5,971 nt of DNA, from NCBI GenBank assembly GCA_020444775.1, contig JAGRHX010000288.1:1-5971 (forward strand). Direction: 5' to 3'. Numbering within the stretch: the first letter of the stretch is position 1; each line of letters starts with the position of its first letter. Positions 1 through 5,393 of this stretch are shown in pieces. The DNA comes from Gammaproteobacteria bacterium (GTDB lineage: Bacteria > Pseudomonadota > Gammaproteobacteria > HK1). Both the position numbers and the translations under genes were made by a program. Below the pieces are notes generated by a model. The model had not been told where the DNA came from and ran no database searches. It saw nothing but the letters and a program-made list of their open reading frames with translations.

Positions 1-782
1 CCGCGCTGCATCAGCAGGTGCAGGCTATAGAGCAGCGCCTGCGCCCGCCCGACCGCGAAGGCCGGGATGAGCACCGTGCCGCCGCGCGCCGTGGTCCGGT
101 TGACCACCTCGCCGAGCTGTTCCAGCACGTCGACCGGCTCGTGCCGCCGGTCGCCGTAGGTCGACTCGACCACCACGACGTCGGCGCCGGGCACCTGCAC
201 CGGTGGTCGCAGCACCAGGCTCTCGGGCCGGCCGATGTCGCCCGAGAACAGCACCGACCGGCGCCCGTCGTCGACCGTCACGAAGGCCGAGCCGAGCATG
301 TGCCCGGAGGGCGCGAGCCGTGTGCTGAGCCCGGGCACGGGCGACCAGGTCCTGGCGAACGGCTGGGGCGCGAACAGCCTCAGGCAACGCTCGGCGTCCT
401 CGCGCGTATACAGCGGCAGTGCCGGCTTGTGCTTGGAGAATCCGTGGCGGTTGGCGAAGTCCGCCTCCTCCTCCTGCAGGTGGCCGCTGTCGGGCAGCAG
501 CACGCTGCACAGGTCGAAGGTGGCCTCGGAGCAGTAGACCTTGCCGCGGAAGCCGAGCCGCGCCAGCCGCGGCAGAAAGCCGCTGTGATCGATGTGTGCA
601 TGGGTCAGCACGATCGCGTCGATGGATGCCGGCGACACCGGTGGTGGGTCCCAGTTGCGCAGTCGCAGCTGCTTGTAGCCCTGGAACAGGCCGCAGTCGA
701 CGAGCAGGGTCGCGCCCTCATGGCGCAGCAGGTACTTCGAACCCGTGACCGTGCCGGTGGCACCGAGGAACTGCAGTTGCAT
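1..782 (-). CDS. MBL-fold beta-CASP RNA hydrolase (partial, C-terminus beyond window)
   Basis: Predicted zinc-dependent RNase/exonuclease of the metallo-beta-lactamase beta-CASP group (RNA-processing MBL hydrolases related to CPSF73 and RNase J), presumably cytoplasmic. The first 260 residues are visible; family members usually run to roughly 450-470, so about the last 40% is missing beyond position 1. The N-terminus MQLQFLGATGTVTGSKY is typical of the family. Metal-site motifs are all present: Asp29 in LLVDCG, HAHIDH at 61-66, His161 in SGHMLGSA and Asp182 in SGDIGR. The beta-CASP segment begins with ESTYGDR at 206-212 and AFAVGRAQ at 241-248. The ATG at 782 is preceded by AAGGA five bases upstream. 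It lies 21 bases after the soluble TPM gene on the same strand, so it is probably the last visible gene of the lemA operon. The domain call is firm; the RNA substrate is inferred from the family. Confidence 0.93.
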   Translation of the reverse strand, partial: MQLQFLGATGTVTGSKYLLRHEGATLLVDCGLFQGYKQLRLRNWDPPPVSPASIDAIVLTHAHIDHSGFLPRLARLGFRGKVYCSEATFDLCSVLLPDSGHLQEEEADFANRHGFSKHKPALPLYTREDAERCLRLFAPQPFARTWSPVPGLSTRLAPSGHMLGSAFVTVDDGRRSVLFSGDIGRPESLVLRPPVQVPGADVVVVESTYGDRRHEPVDVLEQLGEVVNRTTARGGTVLIPAFAVGRAQALLYSLHLLMQR

Positions 783-803
783 GGCTGTCCTTCAAGCGTG
801 AAT

Positions 804-1301
804 TCAGAGCAGGAGCGGCGCATCTGGCAGCTCGTTGCGGTTGCCGGGTGTCGGAGCGAAGTGGCGCGCCACCAACTGCGTGATGGCATCGATGCCGTGG
901 GTCGCTCCGCGGCCGAAGTCTCCGGTGGCGAAGTGGTCTTCCATGCCGCGGCAGATCGCGGACCAGACTCCGGTGTCGACTTTCGCGTGGATGCCCCGGT
1001 CGGCGACGATCTCGACGCGCCTGTCCGCCAGCAGCACGTAGATCAGCACACCAGTGTTGTGTTCGGTGTCCCAGACATGCAGTCGTGCAAAGAGCTCGAT
1101 CGCGCGTTCGCGCGCCGTCTGGCCGCGCAGCAGTGGCACTCCGTCCAGCGCGCCCTCGACGACGAACCGGATCTCGCCCGGGTGGGTGGCCTCGCTCGCG
1201 GCGATCGCCTGTTCGATCGATCGCATGGCGGCCGCCGGGAACGCCCGTCGCACATGCGCGGAGGTCGTCGCGAAGTGGCGCAGGATGCGTGCGAGATCCA
1301 T
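804..1301 (-). CDS. Soluble TPM-domain protein
   Basis: A 165-residue protein with a TPM (TLP18.3/Psb32/MOLO-1) fold and no signal peptide or membrane segment, so probably cytoplasmic or peripherally attached. The recognisable core is residues 41-145: GEIRFVVEGAL, a basic ARERAIELFARL helix, then WDTEHNTGVLIYVLLADRRV and EIVADRGI at 98-104, the conserved strand pattern of the family. The C-terminal tail after 150 is short and Pro/Asn-rich. The ATG at 1301 is chosen because AGGTGG sits five bases upstream and the start lies two bases after the stop of the preceding TPM gene; a longer reading of this frame would only overlap that gene. Biochemical function is unknown: some TPM domains have been reported to have phosphatase activity, but I see nothing that proves it here. 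The pairing of a membrane-type and a soluble TPM protein behind lemA suggests that they act together. Confidence 0.88.
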   Translation of the reverse strand: MDLARILRHFATTSAHVRRAFPAAAMRSIEQAIAASEATHPGEIRFVVEGALDGVPLLRGQTARERAIELFARLHVWDTEHNTGVLIYVLLADRRVEIVADRGIHAKVDTGVWSAICRGMEDHFATGDFGRGATHGIDAITQLVARHFAPTPGNRNELPDAPLLL

Positions 1302-1303
1302 GG

Positions 1304-2179
1304 TCACCACCTGCCCGAGGCACCGCCGCCACCGAAGCCACCCCCGCCGCCGCTGAATCCACCGCCGCCGAAGCCACCCCCGCGATGCCCGCCACGGCCG
1401 TGCATGCCGCCATGACCTCCCATGCCGATGCCCAGCAGCGTGACGAGGAAGCCCATCAGGCCCGCCGCGGCCGCGATGGCCAACGTCCCGATCACGAACC
1501 AGGCGACGACTCCCAGAGCTCCACCGACGACGAGGGCCCCCGGCACCCGGCCCAGGGACTGCCGCAATGCGCCGCCGAACACCAGCGCGACGATGAACAG
1601 CAGCGGCCAGCTTTGCCCCAGGCCGTTGTCGTTGGCGGCAGAGCCGCGTCGGGTCGGCAGCGGCAAGGCCTCGCCATCGAGCACGCGCACGACCTGGTCC
1701 AGGCCTGCGGCCACGCCCCCATAGAAGTCGCCCTGCCGGAATCGGGGCGTGATGGCCTCGGCGATGATCCGCGCCGCGGTCGCGTCGTTCAGTGCTCCTT
1801 CGATCCCGTACCCGACCTCGATCCGGACGGCTCGATCGCCCTTCGCGACGAGCAGCAAGGCGCCGTCGTCGACCTTGCGGCGGCCCAGCTTCCACTGCTC
1901 GACCACCCGCAGCGCGTAGGACTCGATCGGTTCCGGCCGTGTCGTCGGCACGATCAGGATCGCAACCTGCGTTCCCTTTCGCTCCTCGAATGCGCGCAGA
2001 GGTTCTTCGAGCGCGGCGCGCTGCGGTGCCGTCAGCGTGCCGGTCAGATCGGTCACCCGGCCTTGCAGCGGCGGCACGGCAACGAGGTCCTGCGCAGCGC
2101 CCAGGCCAGCCCAGCACAGGAACCAGAGGACGGCGAGCCGGCCCAGGGCGCGCTCGACCCGGATCGGCGATGCAGTCAC
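1304..2179 (-). CDS. TPM-domain membrane protein with Gly-rich tail (YgcG-like)
   Basis: A 291-residue exported/membrane protein of the YgcG type. Residues 10-29 form a signal-like hydrophobic stretch (ALGRLAVLWFLCWAGLGAA). The TPM domain spans about 35-170, with VTDLTGTL at 42-49, QVAILIVPTT at 71-80, DDGALLLVA at 104-112 and EVGYGIEGAL at 121-130. Hydrophobic segments follow at about 190-203 and 212-250, and the protein ends in a Gly-rich tail closing in GGGGASGRW, a hallmark of this family. The start is taken as GTG at 2179, which overlaps the lemA stop by four bases (GTGA). No ATG or GTG in this frame lies between that point and the end of the signal segment. The Shine-Dalgarno-like AGGA is very close to the GTG, so translation may depend on coupling to lemA. 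The TPM domain is probably held at the outer face of the inner membrane (inference). Molecular role unknown. Confidence 0.9.
   Translation of the reverse strand: MTASPIRVERALGRLAVLWFLCWAGLGAAQDLVAVPPLQGRVTDLTGTLTAPQRAALEEPLRAFEERKGTQVAILIVPTTRPEPIESYALRVVEQWKLGRRKVDDGALLLVAKGDRAVRIEVGYGIEGALNDATAARIIAEAITPRFRQGDFYGGVAAGLDQVVRVLDGEALPLPTRRGSAANDNGLGQSWPLLFIVALVFGGALRQSLGRVPGALVVGGALGVVAWFVIGTLAIAAAAGLMGFLVTLLGIGMGGHGGMHGRGGHRGGGFGGGGFSGGGGGFGGGGASGRW
1326..1383 (-). repeat. Imperfect direct repeat encoding Gly/Phe-rich tail
   Basis: Two 22-base copies at 1326-1347 and 1362-1383 differ at one base (position 1331 against 1367) and are offset by 36 bases, that is 12 codons. They lie in frame inside the YgcG-like gene and encode repeats of the GGGGF type near its C-terminus. 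This is best explained as low-complexity coding sequence, which may vary in copy number between strains, not as a mobile or regulatory repeat. Confidence 0.7.
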
Positions 2180-2790
2180 TTCCTGGCACCTGAGGCGCCA
2201 ATGCCGCCCAGATCGACCTTCGGAGGTAGCGCGAGCGCCGCCTCGTCGGCAACGCTGAAGTTCGGCTTGATACCGTAGCCGAACACCATTGCCGTCAGGT
2301 TGCTCGGAAAGGTGCGGACCGCGACGTTGTACTCCTGCACCGCCTTGACGTAGCGGCCGCGCGCCACCGTGATGCGGTTCTCGGTGCCTTCGAGCTGCAC
2401 GCGCAGATCCTGGAAGCCCTGGTTGGCCTTCAGGTTGGGGTACTGCTCCACCACCACCATCAGGCGCGACAGCGCGCTCGACAGCTCGCCCTGCGCCTGC
2501 TGGAACTTGTTGAAGGCATCCGGGTTGTTGATCAGCTCCGGCGTCGCCTGGATCGAGGTGGCCTTGGCTCGCGCCTCGACCACCTTGGTGAGCGTCTCCT
2601 GTTCGAAGCTCGCCTCGCCCTTGACCGTGGCGACGACATTGGGGATCAGGTCGGCCCGGCGTTGGTACTGGTTCAGCACCTCCGACCAGCTGGCCTTGAT
2701 CTGCTCGTCGGTGGACTGGAAGGTGTTGTAGCCGCACCCGGACAAGGCGAGCGTCAGCGTGGCAAGAACGGCGGCGAGGAAGCGACGCAT
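2176..2790 (-). CDS. lemA: LemA family lipoprotein
   Basis: A 204-residue LemA-family protein, a helical-bundle envelope protein whose biochemical role is unsettled. Residues 1-18 form a lipoprotein signal ending in the lipobox LSGC, with Cys19 the predicted lipidated residue, followed by GYNTFQ. The LemA core covers 20-180 and includes the family-typical IKASWSEVLNQYQRRADLIPN (broken here at residue 31 onwards), VEARAKAT at 71-78, YPNLKANQGFQDLR at 117-130, the EGTENRI helix at 134-140 and the closing YNVAVRTFPSN at 154-164. The ATG at 2790 has AGGAG eight bases upstream and gives a complete signal peptide; the reading frame is open further upstream, but that extension lacks these features. 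Its TGA overlaps the GTG of the next gene. It opens the lemA-TPM-TPM-beta-CASP cluster; a promoter would be expected in the 153 bases upstream, though none is obvious. Confidence 0.95.
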   Translation of the reverse strand: MRRFLAAVLATLTLALSGCGYNTFQSTDEQIKASWSEVLNQYQRRADLIPNVVATVKGEASFEQETLTKVVEARAKATSIQATPELINNPDAFNKFQQAQGELSSALSRLMVVVEQYPNLKANQGFQDLRVQLEGTENRITVARGRYVKAVQEYNVAVRTFPSNLTAMVFGYGIKPNFSVADEAALALPPKVDLGGIGASGARK

Positions 2791-2798
2791 GGTCAAAT

Positions 2799-2803
2799 CT
2801 CCT
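2799..2803 (-). promoter_or_regulatory. lemA ribosome binding site
   Basis: AGGAG on the minus strand, eight bases before the ATG at 2790. It decides the start of lemA in favour of the short form with a clean lipoprotein signal, against the longer open frame that begins near 2931. Confidence 0.8.
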
Positions 2804-2943
2804 GAGGGTGCGGTGAGGAAGGGAGTCGGCAAGGTTTCGCGGCGAAAGCAGGGCGCTTGCGCTGACCGCCCACCAGGCCGGCCGCGACGGCGGTGGACCA
2901 GGTACGCGCAGTCATTGCCGCCGGATTCCAAGGCGCCGGCCGC

Positions 2944-3207
2944 TCACGAGCCGGCCCCCCAGCGTCGCTGAAAGAAGTTGTAGATCGGTACGTACACCAT
3001 CCCGGCATAGGCGCCGTACAGGAAGCTCTCGACGAGGCCGGCGACGAACCCCCAACCTGTGAGCCACGTGAAGCCGGGCAGCACCTGTTCGAGGAAGGCA
3101 TGCATGTGCAGGCTCTCGGGCGTTGCGATCCCGTAGCTCACGCAAACCAGGTACGAGACCAGTGCGGTCGTGGCGAGCGACCACGAGACGACCTTCAGAT
3201 TCAGCAT
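2944..3207 (-). CDS. Small two-helix membrane protein, DUF5676-like
   Basis: An 87-residue inner-membrane protein of unknown function that resembles the DUF5676 group. Residues 8-28 form a first hydrophobic helix (SWSLATTALVSYLVCVSYGIA). A loop with HMHAFLEQVLPGF at 34-46 follows, then a long hydrophobic hairpin or helix at 47-78 containing the motif LVESFLYGAYAGMVYVPIYNFF, which I recognise as typical of this group. The ATG at 3207 has AGGAG seven bases upstream. A longer in-frame start at 3375 is rejected because it would run through the upstream gene in another frame. It lies four bases after that gene, so the pair is almost certainly co-translated. Such small membrane proteins often sit near metal-resistance or stress genes, but no metal pump or regulator is visible here, so any link to metal is speculative. 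Confidence 0.82.
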   Translation of the reverse strand: MLNLKVVSWSLATTALVSYLVCVSYGIATPESLHMHAFLEQVLPGFTWLTGWGFVAGLVESFLYGAYAGMVYVPIYNFFQRRWGAGS

Positions 3208-3211
3208 GGGA

Positions 3212-3427
3212 TCACTCCTGGTGACGGTGCGGTTCGCGGGCCCTGTTCGCAGGCGTCGCTGGTGGTCCATCGGCCGTGCTCCTTGTTGGGTCACGATGAC
3301 CTTCATCGGAGCCATGACCGCAACCACCGCCGCCATGACGGCCATGGCCGCCATGGCCGAACAGGTGCATCGCAATGAAGGCGACGCCGAAAATGACCCA
3401 GATCCAGTTCTCGGTCAGCCAGTCCAT
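3212..3427 (-). CDS. Small Gly/His-rich membrane protein, DUF2933-like
   Basis: A 71-residue protein with one predicted membrane helix (residues about 4-22, LTENWIWVIFGVAFIAMHL) followed by a Gly/His-rich stretch at 24-38 with HGGHGRHGG and a Cys at about 36, then a polar, probably disordered C-terminus. The arrangement resembles DUF2933 proteins, whose function is unknown. The His/Cys cluster could bind metal ions (inference). The ATG at 3427 has AAAGGTGG upstream, with AGGTGG nine bases from the start. The last codons and the stop contain the Shine-Dalgarno sequence of the next gene, a tight coupling arrangement. The longer frame on the opposite strand over this region is a shadow. The family label is less certain than the gene itself, because short low-complexity proteins are easy to misassign. 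Confidence 0.72.
   Translation of the reverse strand: MDWLTENWIWVIFGVAFIAMHLFGHGGHGRHGGGGCGHGSDEGHRDPTRSTADGPPATPANRAREPHRHQE
3215..3219 (-). promoter_or_regulatory. Ribosome binding site of DUF5676-like gene inside upstream coding end
   Basis: AGGAG on the minus strand, formed by the last two sense codons (CAG GAG) of the DUF2933-like gene, with that gene's TGA directly after it. Seven bases separate it from the ATG at 3207. The terminating ribosome therefore lands on the next initiation site, which supports translational coupling and the short start. Confidence 0.8.
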
Positions 3428-3496
3428 TTGGGGTTGCCACCTTTCACATCGTTCGACAATTCACTGACGCGCCGCCCGCCGCAGCGGCGTTGCCCG

Positions 3497-4174
3497 CTAG
3501 GGCCGCGGCGCATCCCGTTCGCTGGCGCCTGCACTGGAGCGCTCGACGAACTGCCCCCATTGCCCGGGCCGCGGGATGAACATCGGCACGCGCTGCATGT
3601 AGGTGCGGTACTCGTCGCCGAATTCCTGTAGCACCCGTCGTTCCTCGCGCCGCGCCAGCAACCAGTAGACGAGCACGATCACCGGAAACAGCGCCACCGA
3701 GAAGATCGTCGGCCAGTGCACGACACCCTCACCGAACAGACCGACGAACAGACCTGTGTACTGCGGGTGCCGAACGAAGGCATACAGACCGCCGGTGGCG
3801 AGGCGCCTCTCCTTCTGGGCGCGGTAGAGCTCGCGCCAACCCTGGGCGAACAAGCCGATGCCGACGAACAGCAGCACGTAGCCGAGCACCATCGAGATCA
3901 TCATCCCCAGCTCGCCGACGCCCAGCATCGTGGACCAGAGGTTGGCATCGAGATGGGCGCGGTCCAGGCCGAAGAAGCGCACCATCAGATAGATGGTGAG
4001 GGGGAAGCCGTACATCTCTGCGTAGAGGGCGATGATGAAGGCCTGGACGAGTCCGGCACCGGCCCACTCTCGCCATGTCCTGGGGGCGAGGTACCGGTAG
4101 AACACCCAGGACGCGATCACGATCATGATGGCCGCAAGCCCCCAGACGCCCGTGTGTGAAACAGCTTCATTCAT
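3497..4174 (-). CDS. Integral-membrane isoprenylcysteine/phospholipid-type methyltransferase
   Basis: A 225-residue multi-pass membrane protein of the ICMT/PEMT methyltransferase superfamily, expected to transfer a methyl group from S-adenosylmethionine at the membrane. Hydrophobic segments lie at about 9-30, 40-64, 82-112 and 140-175. The C-terminal catalytic signature is intact: ATGGLYAFVRHPQYTG at 126-141 with the RHPxY core, paired glutamates EE at 177-178, FGDEYRTY at 185-192, and RVPMFIPRP to finish the domain. The family usually ends close to this point; the last 20 residues are polar. I place the start at the ATG at 4174 because AAGGAG lies seven bases before it, while the GTG at 4180 would leave only one base. 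The substrate is unknown; in bacteria such proteins occur in many contexts. It lies 81 bases after the PPK2 gene and 69 before the DUF2933-like gene. Confidence 0.9.
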   Translation of the reverse strand: MNEAVSHTGVWGLAAIMIVIASWVFYRYLAPRTWREWAGAGLVQAFIIALYAEMYGFPLTIYLMVRFFGLDRAHLDANLWSTMLGVGELGMMISMVLGYVLLFVGIGLFAQGWRELYRAQKERRLATGGLYAFVRHPQYTGLFVGLFGEGVVHWPTIFSVALFPVIVLVYWLLARREERRVLQEFGDEYRTYMQRVPMFIPRPGQWGQFVERSSAGASERDAPRP

Positions 4175-4181
4175 TGCCACT

Positions 4182-4187
4182 CTCCTT
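4182..4187 (-). promoter_or_regulatory. Ribosome binding site that fixes the methyltransferase start
   Basis: AAGGAG on the minus strand. It is seven bases from the ATG at 4174 but only one from the upstream in-frame GTG at 4180, so the ATG is the working start and the protein is two residues shorter than the maximal reading. Confidence 0.8.
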
Positions 4188-4212
4188 GCGCTGACACGAG
4201 TTGGTTTTGGTG

Positions 4213-4224
4213 CAGGTCGACCTG
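4213..4224. other. 12-base perfect palindrome between PPK2 and methyltransferase genes
   Basis: CAGGTCGACCTG reads the same on both strands. It lies 31 bases after the PPK2 stop and 38 bases before the methyltransferase ATG. A dimeric regulator could bind such a site, but one 12-base palindrome in GC-rich DNA may be chance, and no second copy was found by eye. Confidence 0.35.
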
Positions 4225-4255
4225 ACGCCGGTCCCTGGGTGCGTAGCCGAGCGGG

Positions 4256-5140
4256 TCAGCACGCCAGCCGTCCGGCACCGACGCATTCGGGGGTGAACTC
4301 GAACACGATGTCCGTGTCGGGCTGCACAAGCTGGCGCTCCTTGCCGCCGTAGTGCAGTCGCGACAGCATGTCGCGCATCAGATTCAGTCTGGCCAGGCGC
4401 TTGTTGTCCGTTCGCAGCAGGTGCCACGGAGCGGCGGAGGTGTGCGTTCGCATCAGCATGGCGTCCCGGGCGTCCGAGTACGCCTTCCAGTGCTTCACCG
4501 CGACGGCGTCGATCGGGCTGACCTTCCATTGCTTGAGAGGGTCGCGCTTGCGCTCTGCCAGGCGCCTGATCTGCTCCTTCTTGCCGATGTCGAGGTAGTA
4601 CTTCAGGAGCTTGATGCCCGAATTGACGAGCATCTCCTCGAACTTCGGCACGGAGTTCATGAACTCGTCGTACTGCGCGGGCGTGCAGAAGCCCATCACG
4701 TGCTCGACACCCGCGCGGTTGTACCAACTGCGGTTGAACAGCACGAACTCCTCGGCCACCGGGAGGTGCGCAACGTAGCGCTGGAAGTACCAGGCACTGC
4801 GGTCGCGGTCCGATGGCTTGCCCAGTGCCACCACGCGGGTCTCGCGGGGGCTCAGGTGCTCCACGATGCGCTTGATGCTGCCGTCTTTGCCCGCAGCGTC
4901 ACGTCCCTCCAAGATGACGAGGATCCGGTCGCCGCAGCCGATGAAGTGCCGCTGCAGCTTTGCCAGCTCCAGTTGCAGCTTGCGCAGCTCTTCCCTGTAG
5001 TCCTTGCGCGAGATCGAGGTCTGGACCTCCTCCACGTCGGAGGCCGTCCGGTTCGATGCGGCGACCGATATGACGTCGTCTGGCTTCACACCACGCTTGT
5101 CCTTGGTCGTCCTGTTGCCCATAGGGTGCTTCTTGCTCAT
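4256..5140 (-). CDS. ppk2: Polyphosphate kinase 2 (PPK2)
   Basis: A 294-residue single-domain PPK2, which transfers phosphate between inorganic polyphosphate and nucleotides (typically making ATP or GTP from the diphosphates) in the cytoplasm. After a polar N-terminal extension of about 45 residues, the kinase core starts at YREELRKLQLELAKLQ (48-63). The Walker A motif EGRDAAGKDG is at 78-87, the Walker B region VLFNRSWYNRAGVE at 133-146, and the lid segment KKEQIRRLAERKRDPLKQWK at 187-206, followed by SPID. The conserved closing part WHLLRTDNKRLARLNLMRDML is at about 239-259. All key residues are present and the length fits class I single-domain enzymes, though nucleotide preference cannot be read from this alone. 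The ATG at 5140 has AAGGAG seven bases upstream. It probably heads a unit with the membrane methyltransferase and small membrane proteins. Confidence 0.96.
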   Translation of the reverse strand: MSKKHPMGNRTTKDKRGVKPDDVISVAASNRTASDVEEVQTSISRKDYREELRKLQLELAKLQRHFIGCGDRILVILEGRDAAGKDGSIKRIVEHLSPRETRVVALGKPSDRDRSAWYFQRYVAHLPVAEEFVLFNRSWYNRAGVEHVMGFCTPAQYDEFMNSVPKFEEMLVNSGIKLLKYYLDIGKKEQIRRLAERKRDPLKQWKVSPIDAVAVKHWKAYSDARDAMLMRTHTSAAPWHLLRTDNKRLARLNLMRDMLSRLHYGGKERQLVQPDTDIVFEFTPECVGAGRLAC

Positions 5141-5393
5141 GTCACATCTCCTTCACCGCGGGCTGCGCCTCCGGGCGCAAGCCGCGCTGTGGGTCGGCAT
5201 GGGAATGGCTTCCTGGATCCACCGGATCGCATCCCGTCGCCGGCCGCCCTGATGCAATGGGTCGTGCTGGCCCCCCGCATGCGCGACAGGCATCAGGTGG
5301 CGGACGAGTACCCTGTAGTCCGGGTCGTCGTGCGGTTTGCCCCTTTGATGGCGTCTCACGGTTGTACGGTCCTCTTCATGGGGCTCGCAGACC
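5141..5393. other. Gene-free stretch between petA and ppk2
   Basis: About 250 bases hold no convincing gene. The only minus-strand reading is 68 codons from a GTG at 5359 to a stop at 5153, Arg/His-rich, without a recognisable domain or a good ribosome binding site. At 5301-5322 an imperfect inverted repeat can form 5+3 base pairs with a three-base bulge, but no T-run follows on the minus strand, so it is not a standard terminator. The promoter of ppk2 is likely to lie here, though no clear -35/-10 pair is visible. Confidence 0.6.
5148..5153 (-). promoter_or_regulatory. ppk2 ribosome binding site
   Basis: AAGGAG on the minus strand, seven bases before the ATG at 5140. It supports that start; a later in-frame ATG (Met7) has no comparable site. 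Confidence 0.8.

Noticed and set aside
18..1415. Long plus-strand reading frame of 465 codons
   Set aside because: It lies opposite the beta-CASP, soluble TPM and YgcG-like genes, whose domains and motifs are clear. The product is Arg/His/Pro-rich with a poly-Pro tail, which is the mirror of the Gly-rich tail; typical antisense shadow in GC-rich DNA.
1085..2278. Long plus-strand reading frame of 397 codons
   Set aside because: Antisense to both TPM genes and the end of lemA, with no recognisable domain and shadow-like composition.
2791..2943. Promoter or terminator between the DUF5676-like gene and lemA
   Set aside because: No convincing -35/-10 pair or stem with a T-run was found by eye; only weak five-base GC stems, which are expected by chance at this GC content.
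3331..3360. Repeated GGCCATGGCC-like palindromes
   Set aside because: They come from in-frame His-Gly-Gly codons of the DUF2933-like gene, so low-complexity coding explains them without a regulatory or mobile role.
2944..3375. Longer 143-residue form of the DUF5676-like protein
   Set aside because: The extra 56 N-terminal residues are Met/Ala-rich shadow of the Gly/His-rich upstream gene, while a strong AGGAG marks the ATG at 3207.
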